Positions 6,158 to 13,589 of a DNA stretch of 27,932 nt are shown here, in pieces. Position numbers and translations under genes: made by a program. Origin of the DNA: a virus. The DNA lies in the IMG/VR virus record IMGVR_UViG_3300044730_001458, positions 1 through 27,932 of that record. One strand, 5' to 3'. The notes beneath the pieces are model-generated. The model was given only the letters and a program-made list of their open reading frames with translations, was not told where the DNA came from and made no database searches. Positions within the stretch are counted from its first letter, which is position 1; each line of letters begins with the position of its first letter.

Positions 6158-6410
6158 CCAACGCCGCCACCAGCTCGGCCTTGGTCATGGTTGAGTAGCC
6201 GGGGAGCTTCGCCGCCTTCGCCCTATCCTTCAGGTCGCGGATAGATAGAGTGGCTAGGTCAGGGGTGCTGGCCACCTGCATCCAGCCTTCGATCTGGGCT
6301 TGGGCTACCTCGCGAATCAGCGCTAGGCGAAGGCTAGTCCGTTGAGCAGGGGGGATCTGAAATTCTGCCAAGACCCTATCAATGCGTTGGGAGAGATCGG
6401 TGCTGTTCAC
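6114..6410 (-). CDS. SAP/Rho-N-motif protein
   Basis: A 98-residue protein starting at GTG 6410, with AGAGGA five bases upstream. The N-terminal half is helical (LSQRIDRVLAEFQIPPAQRT). Residues about 53-88 (LSIRDLKDRAKAAKLPGYST then MTKAELVAALA) match the Rho-N/SAP pattern 'LSv.dLK..Ak...l.GyskmkKaeLi..L', a short nucleic-acid-binding module. No catalytic motif is visible. Its 3' end overlaps the convergent gene at 5876-6157 by 44 bases, so the two transcripts would be antisense to each other. It is the first gene of the inserted cassette after the gpG-like gene; upstream, 6411-6517 holds nothing recognisable. Confidence 0.65.
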   Translation of the reverse strand: MNSTDLSQRIDRVLAEFQIPPAQRTSLRLALIREVAQAQIEGWMQVASTPDLATLSIRDLKDRAKAAKLPGYSTMTKAELVAALASASVGSPSDSATR

Positions 6411-6517
6411 GGTCGTCCTCTGGATCAGCGATCCGCTATCCCTCTAGCCTAGCCGAATCCGTCTTAGGTGCTCTGATGCCCCCAATTCGTTCTAGGGCAT
6501 TCTGAGCGGCCTGAGCG

Positions 6518-6982
6518 CTAGGTGATGTAGTCGCCCAAGATCCGCAGGATCTCTTCCTGGTCTTGGGGGCTAATGCCCAGGAAGGGGCGGGCGGGGATGG
6601 TGGCCTTGCGGCCTCGGCCTGCTTGGCCCCCTAGCTGATGGATGGCGGCATAGACCTCGTTGCTGCCAATCACCACATCGCTGCGGCTGGCCTTGTAGCG
6701 GATGGTGTCGCGCAGGGTGCCGCGTTTGGCGAGGATTCTTTTGCCACCGTCTACAACACTCCTCATCCGGGCCTTGCGGGCGGCATAGCGGGGGGAGAGC
6801 GCAGCCCACTTGCTGCCGTCTGGGGCGGTCTCGGTGTCGAACCTGCTGCGGGTGGCCGTGATCATGTAGTCGCCAATCTCTTGCATGGCGGGGGTGAGGT
6901 CGGCCATGTGGTCTATCACCCGGTCGATGGCCTTGCGGAGTTCGGCATCGTCAATGCGGACGGTGATGTTAGCCATTGGCAT
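6518..6982 (-). CDS. Mu gpG-like virion morphogenesis protein (gp31)
   Basis: A 154-residue protein matching the phage virion morphogenesis family (Mu G, PF05069): ITVRIDDAELRKAIDRVIDH near the N-terminus, MQEIGDYMITATRSRFDTE, the hallmark PDGSKWAALSPRYAARKARM, then LRDTIRYKASRSDVVIGSNE, YAAIHQLGGQAGRG and ARPFLGISPQDQEEI. In Mu, G acts in head assembly or tail-length functions. Two starts are possible (ATG 6982 or ATG 6976); neither has a good ribosome binding site. The gene overlaps the small Cys-rich gene upstream by 14 bases and is followed, after 107 bases, by the cassette at 3.8-6.4 kb. Confidence 0.93.
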   Translation of the reverse strand: MPMANITVRIDDAELRKAIDRVIDHMADLTPAMQEIGDYMITATRSRFDTETAPDGSKWAALSPRYAARKARMRSVVDGGKRILAKRGTLRDTIRYKASRSDVVIGSNEVYAAIHQLGGQAGRGRKATIPARPFLGISPQDQEEILRILGDYIT

Positions 6983-7157
6983 TGGTTTCTAGTGGTTCAT
7001 AAAGGATGCCGTCCTTCTCGTTGCCCACGGGATTGATGTGCTCCACGTCGCCACTGGCAAACCAAATCGGAATCCCATCTGGATAGGCCGCGCACCCACG
7101 GGGTTCTCCCTTCCGGTAAGGGTAGATGTGCTTACACGTTTGACAGCTGCTAACCAT
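6969..7157 (-). CDS. Small Cys-rich protein directly downstream of the MuF gene
   Basis: A protein of about 62 residues with SCQTCKHIYPYRKGEPRGC then AAYPDGIPIWFASGDVEHIN and DGILYEPLE. The CxxC...C arrangement suggests a metal site. The 'C..C......G..CaAyPdGIP..i..G...H......DgI.yEP' pattern recurs in small proteins next to head morphogenesis genes in other phages. Start ATG 7157 coincides with the MuF stop (GGTGATGG) and has GGAGG nine bases upstream; GTG 7160 is an alternative. Position makes it a candidate partner or immunity protein for the MuF C-terminal domain, but the pattern also occurs beside MuF proteins without toxin tails, so this is tentative. Confidence 0.8.
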   Translation of the reverse strand: MVSSCQTCKHIYPYRKGEPRGCAAYPDGIPIWFASGDVEHINPVGNEKDGILYEPLETNANG

Positions 7158-9025
7158 CACCAATCACCTCCCCAATCTTCCTCTTCACTTACCGCCCCTG
7201 GATTGTAGTTATCCAGATCGCCTAAGCCCATCCATTCATCCTCCAGCGGGTCGCCTGCAATCACTCGGCTAGGGGCACTCCTGAGGGTGGCGGCAGATTC
7301 GTTCCCTTCGGGCAGCAGGTCCTTTGCGCTCACACTAGGATCAATCACGATCCTATCTAGCTGTTGACTTAGCCGTTCGTTTTCTACTGTCACCACCTGG
7401 CGCTGGTCAAAGGCAACGCCGTATCCCAGGTCGGTCAGGTAAATCGAATCATGCCCACGGGCCTTTAGGAATGCCGTTAGAGTTGCTGAGTCCACGCCGT
7501 TGGTTTGGCTTCCGGGGAAGGATGCGCCCAGAGCGTCCAAATCTGCGGAGGTCACCACATAGGGGTTGTTCGCTTTGATGTGGCTCGTAACTAAGCCAAC
7601 CTCGACGTTGCCGTTTTGGCTGGCTGCTTTGGCGTACAACTCCCCAATCCCTCGGTCTACGCCGAAGTAGGTTCCCTGGCCGTAGATGCCCTTGTCGTTC
7701 AGCCAGGGCTTGGCCCCATCGCCAGCAATGTCGTCGGTGATGCTGCGGCGGTTGCCGTGGTAGAACCGAGTCGTTCCGAAGTAGGAATCCTGGAGGTAGG
7801 CGGCGGCTTCGGTAGGGGTCATCTGGGGTTTCCAGCCCCGTGTACTATCCCCCGGCATCAGCGGCGCATTGATGGCCTGGTCTATGTCAGCAATCAATCG
7901 GTTCCGCCCTTGGGCGGCTTCTCGCGCCTGCTCCAGCCTGGACTGTTCAGCCTTATTAAATTTCACAGACGCCAAGGCCGCATCAATGGGGATGTAGCCA
8001 TTCAGGGAAACCGCATCCTTGACCGCTGTTTGATAATCGCCTTTTCGTGCCCTGGGGTTGGCCGCTTTGTATTCGTCCCAGCTCAGGTTGTGGGCAGCGG
8101 TGGGGTTGTCCTGGTTCTTCTGCCAGTAGCGGGCATCCACATACTCGCGGAATTGTCCCGGGGTGAGATCCGTTTTAGCGTTGGGGTTCCAGTTCGGATC
8201 GCCCTTCAGGCTTGGGGGCACCGTGGTAGAGGCTGGGCTGGCGGGAGTCGCCGCAGGCTGCGGGGCTGGCTTGGGTTGAAACGCCGCTGCCTCTCGCCTC
8301 ACCTGCGCCGCCAATGCCGGGTCTAGCCTGCGGGTCACCGCATCCAACAACTGGGCACGGTGCTGGGGGCCGCTGCTGCCGTGCAGGTGGCCCCAGCCTG
8401 CCGGTGGGTTCATCGCTGTGGTTTGCCCTGGCAGATCGGGGATGGGCAAGCGGTCGCCCAGTTGTGGCCCTGGCTCTGCGGCCAAGCCCCGCCGCTCCAG
8501 GTCTCGGTCGCTGAGGGTGAACACGCTGCACCGACAACCGTAGCCCTGGGGCGGGCTACCGAAGCTGCTCCAAAACGGGTCATCGTGGCGAAACACTTTG
8601 CCATCCAGCGCCAGGTGTTGGGGGCGGGGGTGGGCGCTGCCGCCGTGTCGCCATTGCCAGTAGGGGCGGCTGGTGGTCACTTGCTGCATCTGCTCGTAGC
8701 GGCCAGCGGCGTAGCTGGTTCGCAGGTTGGTGTCCCAAATCACGTTGGCCCGCCATGCGCTGCCGCCCCGGAACGTCCAGCCCGTGCGCTCCACAATGCT
8801 GTCAAACTCTTGCCGGAACTGCTCTAGGGTTTGCCCCGTGGCAATGGCCCGATCCACCGCCGACCGAAAATCATTCAGCACCGCGCCCTTGGCCCCAGCC
8901 ACCACAAAGGCGGCATCGTGCTCGGCCCCAGACACATCCCGGTAGCTGTCGGTGGGCACATTCACCCGCTCGGCCAGAAAGGCGATCTGCTCCTCAAACG
9001 GTAGCCGTTGCCAGGGTTCAGCCAT
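7157..9025 (-). CDS. MuF head morphogenesis protein with C-terminal ADP-ribosyltransferase-like domain
   Basis: The 622-residue protein starts at ATG 9025 (MAEPWQRLPFEEQ). Residues about 5-190 are the Mu F/SPP1 gp7 minor head domain: LPFEEQIAFLAERVNVPTDS, AIATGQTLEQFRQEFDSIVE, NLRTSYAAGRYEQMQQV and the Cys-containing GSPPQGYGCRCSVF. A Pro/Ala-rich linker follows (about 250-280). From about residue 410 to 570 the sequence resembles ADP-ribosyltransferases: RFYHGNRRS (H423), GIYGQGTYFGVD (Y453), NGNVEVGLVTSHIKANNPYVV, FLKARGHDSIYL, and FDQRQVVTVEN (E548 as candidate glutamate). This is the architecture of MuF polymorphic toxins carried in phage heads. F alone is usually about 400-430 residues, so the extra length is the tail domain. 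The H-Y-E assignment is by eye. Confidence 0.88.
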   Translation of the reverse strand: MAEPWQRLPFEEQIAFLAERVNVPTDSYRDVSGAEHDAAFVVAGAKGAVLNDFRSAVDRAIATGQTLEQFRQEFDSIVERTGWTFRGGSAWRANVIWDTNLRTSYAAGRYEQMQQVTTSRPYWQWRHGGSAHPRPQHLALDGKVFRHDDPFWSSFGSPPQGYGCRCSVFTLSDRDLERRGLAAEPGPQLGDRLPIPDLPGQTTAMNPPAGWGHLHGSSGPQHRAQLLDAVTRRLDPALAAQVRREAAAFQPKPAPQPAATPASPASTTVPPSLKGDPNWNPNAKTDLTPGQFREYVDARYWQKNQDNPTAAHNLSWDEYKAANPRARKGDYQTAVKDAVSLNGYIPIDAALASVKFNKAEQSRLEQAREAAQGRNRLIADIDQAINAPLMPGDSTRGWKPQMTPTEAAAYLQDSYFGTTRFYHGNRRSITDDIAGDGAKPWLNDKGIYGQGTYFGVDRGIGELYAKAASQNGNVEVGLVTSHIKANNPYVVTSADLDALGASFPGSQTNGVDSATLTAFLKARGHDSIYLTDLGYGVAFDQRQVVTVENERLSQQLDRIVIDPSVSAKDLLPEGNESAATLRSAPSRVIAGDPLEDEWMGLGDLDNYNPGAVSEEEDWGGDW

Positions 9026-9191
9026 AAATCGTCCCTCGGTTTTGCTCCTTCTCCCACAGCACATCCCGCAGCGCTAGATAGTCCTCCAGCAAGATGAGGA
9101 ACTGCCCCTCCAGCAAATCCCGTGGCATCAGCGCCAGGTGGTAGCGGGTAGAGTGCAGCGTGAACTCTCGCTCTAGGGTGGGTGGGTTCAT
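9018..9191 (-). CDS. Small hypothetical protein between portal and MuF
   Basis: A 57-residue protein starting at ATG 9191, which overlaps the stop of the upstream gene as ATGA; its own stop overlaps the MuF start by 8 bases. Sequence MNPPTLEREFTLHSTRYHLA followed by LLEGQFLILLEDYLALRDVL is amphipathic and helical at the C-terminus. No known motif is recognised. The coupled overlaps on both sides and the conserved place between portal and minor head protein support a real gene, perhaps a small head-assembly factor. Function is not assigned. Confidence 0.65.
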   Translation of the reverse strand: MNPPTLEREFTLHSTRYHLALMPRDLLEGQFLILLEDYLALRDVLWEKEQNRGTIYG

Positions 9192-9394
9192 GCGTCTTCC
9201 TGCTCCCACTGGTGGTCAAGCTCTTGGCGGATGCAAAGCGCCGCCGCCTCTTGCAGCACCCGCGCCCACTCCAGCGGCGTGGTGTGTGGGTCGGCCTGCA
9301 TGATGCGCATCAACTCCAGCTTGGCCTTGCTCATGCGGCCCAGGCTGTGGCACTCGGCACTGGTGCAGTGGCTCGGATGGTCGCTCAAAATCAT
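9188..9394 (-). CDS. Small hypothetical protein after portal
   Basis: A 68-residue protein whose ATG overlaps the portal stop as ATGA. N-terminus MILSDHPSHCTSAECHSLGR contains a His/Cys cluster (H6, H9, C10, C15, H16) that could bind a metal. The rest is helical (KLELMRIMQADPHTTPLEWA, then RVLQEAAALCIRQELDHQWE). It is unknown to me. It lies in a run of three small overlapping genes between portal and MuF, suggesting a fixed translational unit. A structural or assembly role is possible but not shown by sequence. Confidence 0.65.
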   Translation of the reverse strand: MILSDHPSHCTSAECHSLGRMSKAKLELMRIMQADPHTTPLEWARVLQEAAALCIRQELDHQWEQEDA

Positions 9395-10965
9395 GGGGTC
9401 TCCTCCTGGGCAATCTCGGTCTGTACGGCATAGCGGCCCGTCAGCCTAGCGGCGGTCATCGCCTGGGTCAGCGTCTCTGCTAGGGGGCCGCTCTCAAGCT
9501 CCGGGAACAGGGTGATTAAACGGTCGTTAAATTCCTCCAGGCTCTCGGCCTCGCCCAGCTCCCGCCGCACCACCTCCACCATCGCCACAATCTCCGGCTG
9601 CGCCTGCGCCCGCAACCGCAACAGCAGCGGCCCAATGGGGTCGTCCTCACCCTCCGCCATCTCCACCTCCTCCACCTCTTGTTCCCCCTCTCCTCCCTGG
9701 GAGAGGGGGCTAGGGGGTGAGGGCATCTCCATCAACTCATACCCATCCCCATACACCTCCGCCACACTTTCCACCGTGCGCCGAAAGCCCATCTCAAACA
9801 GAAGCTTGTCGCGGGTGGCCACCTCGGTCAGGTCGTCCTCATCCTCAAAGATCCAGGCGAACTGCGGCGGCTTGGCCCCCTCTCCCAGGATGGGGCGGTT
9901 CAGTTCCACAATCCAGCGAATCAGGGTGCGGTCTAGGGTGCGGCTCAGTAGGTCGGCATCGGCCTTGATGATGGCCCCCATGCCTTCACGGGCCACCTCG
10001 TCACGGGCACGGCTACCGCCGCCGTCGCTCTGGTTGGTGGTGCCCGTCTGGCCCAGGATGCACTCACTGATCTGCTCGTCGCACCACCGGGCCAGCCCCT
10101 CATAGGTGGTCACGTTGCCGGATCGGGTGGCCTCCAAAAACTCAATCAGCATCCCCTCAGGCAGGGTGGTGGCCATGCCCTGGGTGAGGTTGGCCAGCGC
10201 CTCTAGGAGGATGGCCTTGTCGGCTTCGCTGGTGCCCGGTGGGTATTTGCCCACGGGGGTGGGGCTACCAAACTTGTCGGCAAATATCAGCCAGAACTGA
10301 ATGTTCTGCCGCTTAAAAAATACAGGCCAAAACACTTTGCTGCACAGGCCCAAACCGTAGGGGTTGGCATCGCTGGCGGTGGGGCTGTGGTAGATGAACT
10401 TGCGGTCGGGGATAGGCTCTCCCCGGCTCCCGCTGGCATCGGTAATCAGCCGCAGTTCCCAGGCTCCGGCTTCGCCCAGCACCCAACCAAACCGCCGTTG
10501 ATCCTTGGGTCGCACCTCGGCCACAAAGATTTCCTGGCCATCCTGCGCCCACATAATCTCGCCGACGCCATAGCCCTTGGCCGTCGCCTCCAACAGGTTC
10601 AGGGCCACGCCATCAAAGCCAGACCCACCGTAGTAGCTGGCCAGGGCATACTCCCTCGCCCCCAGCGCCTCTAGCTGGGCATCCACTAGGTCGGCGGCTT
10701 TGATGTCGGCCTCGTCGTCGCTGGCAGGTTCTAGCTTCCAATCACGGGCAATCAGTTCCAGCTTGCGCTGCTGAAAGACGGCATGGGCGTGGGGGTCTTC
10801 CATCACTCGGTCATACAGCAACAAGCCTTGCCCACCGCCACGGGCTTGCAGGGTGCGGTCGGGGTTTTGCAATACAAAGCCCTGGCCCCCAAAAAAGCCC
10901 ATGAAGCTGAGGAAGGATTTTTGCAGGGTGGCAAATTCTTGGCGCAGGTTGGCGGGTACTGGCAT
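9391..10965 (-). CDS. DUF935 portal protein (Mu gp29-type)
   Basis: A 524-residue protein matching the Mu-like portal family DUF935, which forms the dodecameric ring for DNA entry and exit. Recognisable segments: DRVMEDPHAHAVFQQRKLEL then IARDWKLEPASDDEADIKAA, TAKGYGVGEIMWAQDGQEIF, VRPKDQRRFGW, FIYHSPTASDANPYGLGLCS, ADKFGSPTPVGKYPPGTSEA, LPEGMLIEFLEATRSGNVTT and CDEQISECILGQTGTTNQSD. Length fits the family. An in-frame type-B repeat (MPSPPSPLSQGGEGEQEVEE) sits near residues 414-430, between the portal core and a C-terminal helical tail of about 95 residues. It follows the terminase by 15 bases. Confidence 0.93.
   Translation of the reverse strand: MPVPANLRQEFATLQKSFLSFMGFFGGQGFVLQNPDRTLQARGGGQGLLLYDRVMEDPHAHAVFQQRKLELIARDWKLEPASDDEADIKAADLVDAQLEALGAREYALASYYGGSGFDGVALNLLEATAKGYGVGEIMWAQDGQEIFVAEVRPKDQRRFGWVLGEAGAWELRLITDASGSRGEPIPDRKFIYHSPTASDANPYGLGLCSKVFWPVFFKRQNIQFWLIFADKFGSPTPVGKYPPGTSEADKAILLEALANLTQGMATTLPEGMLIEFLEATRSGNVTTYEGLARWCDEQISECILGQTGTTNQSDGGGSRARDEVAREGMGAIIKADADLLSRTLDRTLIRWIVELNRPILGEGAKPPQFAWIFEDEDDLTEVATRDKLLFEMGFRRTVESVAEVYGDGYELMEMPSPPSPLSQGGEGEQEVEEVEMAEGEDDPIGPLLLRLRAQAQPEIVAMVEVVRRELGEAESLEEFNDRLITLFPELESGPLAETLTQAMTAARLTGRYAVQTEIAQEETP
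9683..9723 (-). repeat. Type-B repeat, copy 4, in the portal gene
   Basis: Intact core CTCCTCCCTGGGAG followed by AGGGGGCTAGGGGGTGAG. Encodes PSPPSPLSQGGEGE between the portal core and its C-terminal tail. Confidence 0.9.
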
Positions 10966-10980
10966 GGCGGTGGGTGGGGG

Positions 10981-12291
10981 TTAGAGGGTGAAGCCGTCAA
11001 GTTGGTAGCCCAGGCGAGGGGTGCCCAGGCTGGCGTATTCGATGGGCTGGTGAGGGTTGGTGGCCGCATGGACGGCTAGCGCCTGCGCCCAAAAATAGTC
11101 GGCGTGGCCAGCGTCGGTGCGCTCGGCATCAAAGCGGATGTTGCCCGCCGAGGTGGTCAGGCGCTTCACGGCATGGAGGCTATCGCGCACATCGCGATGG
11201 ATGGGCACCGTCACCTGGCGATCTTCGTAGCGCTGCTTGAGTACCGTGGCCAGGTCTTGCTTGGTGGTGCCGCTAAACAGCACCCCCTCAATCCGGCTGG
11301 TGCCGTACTCTCGCTGGGCCAGCTCCACCAATACCTCGCCCATCCCGGTCTGGTCTAGGCAGGCACGGCGCACGGGGTAGGCATCCATCAAGAACCGGAA
11401 TTGCTTTTGCTGAAATTCAAAGTTCCGGCCCCGCATCCGCACGATCTCCGCCGTCTTGAATTGGTCGTCTATCAACCAGAGAATCGATAGGTCCCGGCGA
11501 CGGGCGATGTCCCAGCCCAGATAGTACGCTTTAGCTCCGGTATGCGCTCGAACCCATCTGTCATCGCTAAAGATCAGGTCGGCCACCTCGCAGGGGGCAA
11601 TCAGGTCATAGGGTAACCAAGCGCTGGCCTCATCCAACCACTGAAGCTCAAATTCCGTAGCCCAAGCATCGGGGTCGTTGATGGCCTCCCGCAGTTGCTC
11701 CACGTCGCGGGGCAAGCCATCGGCCACCGCCTGGTAGATGTCCACCTGGTGGCGGCTCCACTGCTCATCCGTCCCGGTCATCAGCTCATAGAACTTGTTG
11801 CCTTTGCCGTTGGGCGTGGAGGTGATCCGCAGCTTGAGACCGGGCTTGGAGATGACCGGGAACAACGCCTGCCAAATTTTGCGGCTGTCGGCGTGGAAGG
11901 CGAACTCATCTAGGAACACGTTGGCGCTAAAGCCCCGTGCGGTGTCGGGGTTGGCGGGTAGGGCGGTGATTCTAGAACCGTTGGGCAAGGTCACTTCCAG
12001 CGCTTTATAGCTGCCCTCCCAGTCGTAGGAGAGGGATTCAAAGCCCACTTGATAGGCGTTTAAGTGGCGCTTAATGCCCTCCTCCATCGCCTCCCTAGCT
12101 TGGCGTTCCCCACGGGAAAGAATCACCCAGCGCTCTCGTCTGCCCTGGCTCTCGGCGTCTAGGCAATCGTCGGCAATCTCCAGGGTGGTGGTAAAGGTTT
12201 TGCCCGTCTGTCGGGCGAACATGCCGATCTTGAAGCGTTGCTGATCCTTCAGCCACCGCTGTTGATAGGAGTAGAGTTCAATGGCTGGCAT
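10981..12291 (-). CDS. Terminase large subunit (Mu gp28-type)
   Basis: A 436-residue packaging ATPase/nuclease. Walker A is ARQTGKT (residues 26-32) and Walker B is VFLDE (125-129), followed by the coupling motif region RITSTPNGKGNKFYEL. The C-terminal RNase H-like nuclease begins at YYLGWDIARRRDLSILW, whose first Asp is a candidate metal ligand; SKPG and the DQTGMGEVLVELAQREYG segment are also typical of gp28-type terminases. It would drive DNA into the prohead through the portal encoded directly downstream. Start ATG 12291. The small gene at 12278-12409 overlaps its start. The Walker A lacks the first Gly of the classic motif, which is usual for phage terminases. Confidence 0.94.
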   Translation of the reverse strand: MPAIELYSYQQRWLKDQQRFKIGMFARQTGKTFTTTLEIADDCLDAESQGRRERWVILSRGERQAREAMEEGIKRHLNAYQVGFESLSYDWEGSYKALEVTLPNGSRITALPANPDTARGFSANVFLDEFAFHADSRKIWQALFPVISKPGLKLRITSTPNGKGNKFYELMTGTDEQWSRHQVDIYQAVADGLPRDVEQLREAINDPDAWATEFELQWLDEASAWLPYDLIAPCEVADLIFSDDRWVRAHTGAKAYYLGWDIARRRDLSILWLIDDQFKTAEIVRMRGRNFEFQQKQFRFLMDAYPVRRACLDQTGMGEVLVELAQREYGTSRIEGVLFSGTTKQDLATVLKQRYEDRQVTVPIHRDVRDSLHAVKRLTTSAGNIRFDAERTDAGHADYFWAQALAVHAATNPHQPIEYASLGTPRLGYQLDGFTL

Positions 12292-12409
12292 CGCTCTTGC
12301 CCTCCTGTTTGCCCTGGAGGTACTGATCGTTGATGGCCTCCCGCAGCGGCTTGCGGGGGGTGTCGTCGCCCAAGGGGCGCTTCTCCTTCTTGTCCTCAGA
12401 GGAGCCCAT
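12278..12409 (-). CDS. Small charged protein between small and large terminase
   Basis: A 43-residue reading frame starting at ATG 12409, with AGGA about five bases upstream. It overlaps the end of the DUF3486 gene by 14 bases and the start of the large terminase by 14. The product is strongly charged: MGSSEDKKEKRPLGDDTPRK, then LREAINDQYLQGKQEGKSDA. Without it, the terminase subunits would be separated by about 100 non-coding bases in an otherwise gapless operon, which supports it. No known motif. It could be a small packaging accessory or only a coupling peptide. Confidence 0.55.
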   Translation of the reverse strand: MGSSEDKKEKRPLGDDTPRKPLREAINDQYLQGKQEGKSDASH

Positions 12410-12914
12410 AAATTTCCTGCCTCACACGGTTAAGGGTCTCAGCGTCCAAGCCCTTGGCGGTGGCTCCCTCCTCCAGGGATTTGAACTTCGCCTCCACTTT
12501 GGCCCGCACCTCCTCGGCAAACTTCTTCTGCTGCACCGCCGCCCGGTTCAGCTCGGCAATGCTGCGGGTCAGCTTGCTAAAGTCTTGGGTCTCGGCGTCG
12601 ATGTCCATGTCCATCAACACCTGAAAGGCTTTCTCCTGCGCCAGGTTCACCAGCGCCTCACCCATCGCGTTCTGGTCATCGCCCACCGCCTCGGCAATCG
12701 CTTTGGCCTGTTGGCTGGCCACCCGCAACGCCCCCAGCTTCTTCTCAAACTGCGAGCCGTACCGCTGCAAGGAGGATTTAGAAATTTCTAGCCCCTGCTC
12801 CGCCAGCCAGTCGGAAAGCTGCACATAGCCCCCAAAGCCACTCGCCACCAACCGCCGATCCAGTTCGGCGCGAATCTCGCCAGGGAGTTGGGTAACAGCA
12901 GATCGAGCAACCAT
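12396..12914 (-). CDS. DUF3486 protein, probable small terminase (Mu gp27-type)
   Basis: A 172-residue protein matching DUF3486. The N-terminal part is a helix-turn-helix pattern: LPGEIRAELDRRLVASGFGG, YVQLSDWLAEQGLEISKSSL and QRYGSQFEKK. A long helical region follows (QAKAIAEAVGDDQNAMGEAL; KFAEEVRAKVEAKFKSLEEG). In Mu this gene (gp27) precedes the large terminase and is thought to be the small, DNA-recognising terminase subunit. Start ATG 12914. The gap between it and the next upstream gene is filled by a type-B repeat (12944-12984). Confidence 0.88.
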   Translation of the reverse strand: MVARSAVTQLPGEIRAELDRRLVASGFGGYVQLSDWLAEQGLEISKSSLQRYGSQFEKKLGALRVASQQAKAIAEAVGDDQNAMGEALVNLAQEKAFQVLMDMDIDAETQDFSKLTRSIAELNRAAVQQKKFAEEVRAKVEAKFKSLEEGATAKGLDAETLNRVRQEIYGLL

Positions 12915-12943
12915 AGGGCAACAGGGTAAAGGGTTCTCTCTTG

Positions 12944-12984
12944 TCCCCCCTCTCCTTCCTAGGAGAGGGGGCTAGGGGGTGAGG
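12944..12984 (-). repeat. Type-B repeat, copy 5 (intergenic)
   Basis: Core CTCCTTCCTAGGAG followed by AGGGGGCTAGGGGGTGAG, filling most of the gap between the gp26-like and gp27-like genes. Confidence 0.9.
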
Positions 12985-12989
12985 TCGGG

Positions 12990-13589
12990 CTACTCCCAAT
13001 ACTTCTCAATCAGCCGTACCCCAGGGGGCGCGGGGATGTTGTACTCCATCACGTCCTGGCCGCTGGCGGTGAGGGCGGCACTCCAGCCGCCTAGGGCCAC
13101 GTCGCCATCGATGGCGATCAGGTTCTTGCCTGCCAGATAGTCCGCCTCGCGGCTTAGCTCCTTGTCGCTCACGGGCAGGTCGCTGTCATCGAGCGCCCGC
13201 CACAGCAGCGCCGCCGTCGCCCCGTGGGGTCGGGCAAAATATAGGGCCATCAACAGCCGTCCCCGCACCTCCTGCCGATAGGCTAGGGTCTCTGGGCTTA
13301 GCGCCCCGTTGACCGGGATGCCGGGGATGTCGGGCACGTTGTGCTCTAGCACGTCCACGCCCAGGGGTAGGAGCTGCCACCGCACGTCGTGGTGCAGCGT
13401 CAGCCCCTTCGCCTCCAGATAGGCCAATTCCTGGATCAGCAGATCCAGGTTGAGGGCAAGACCATTCTGGAGGAGGCTACGCATCAGCACGCTCTCGGCC
13501 ACGGGCTTGGGGCGTTCCCGGTCGAGGGCTTTGAGCAACTGGGCGCGAATTTCTTGCTGCTTGGCACGGGCCAGGTCGGGGTTGGTCAT
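12990..13589 (-). CDS. Mu gp26-position protein with two winged-helix-like halves
   Basis: A 199-residue protein starting at ATG 13589 (MTNPDLARAKQQEIRAQLLK); the ATG overlaps the TAA of the upstream gene. The protein appears internally duplicated: LLKALDRERPKPVAESVLMR with LELAYLEAKGLTLHHDVRWQL-like wing in the first half. The second half has LLMALYFARPHGATAALLWR with DYLAGKNLIAIDGDVALGGW. Each half then ends in a matching phrase, DVLEHNVPDIPGIPV versus DVMEYNIPAPPGVRL. This two-fold pattern suggests tandem winged-helix units. It occupies the gp26 position of Mu, between the DUF2730-like and DUF3486 genes. Function in head assembly or packaging is inferred from position. Confidence 0.75.
   Translation of the reverse strand: MTNPDLARAKQQEIRAQLLKALDRERPKPVAESVLMRSLLQNGLALNLDLLIQELAYLEAKGLTLHHDVRWQLLPLGVDVLEHNVPDIPGIPVNGALSPETLAYRQEVRGRLLMALYFARPHGATAALLWRALDDSDLPVSDKELSREADYLAGKNLIAIDGDVALGGWSAALTASGQDVMEYNIPAPPGVRLIEKYWE

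Noticed and set aside
7616-8326. Plus-strand open frame of 236 codons antisense to MuF
   Set aside because: No recognisable motif, and fully inside the well-supported MuF coding region.
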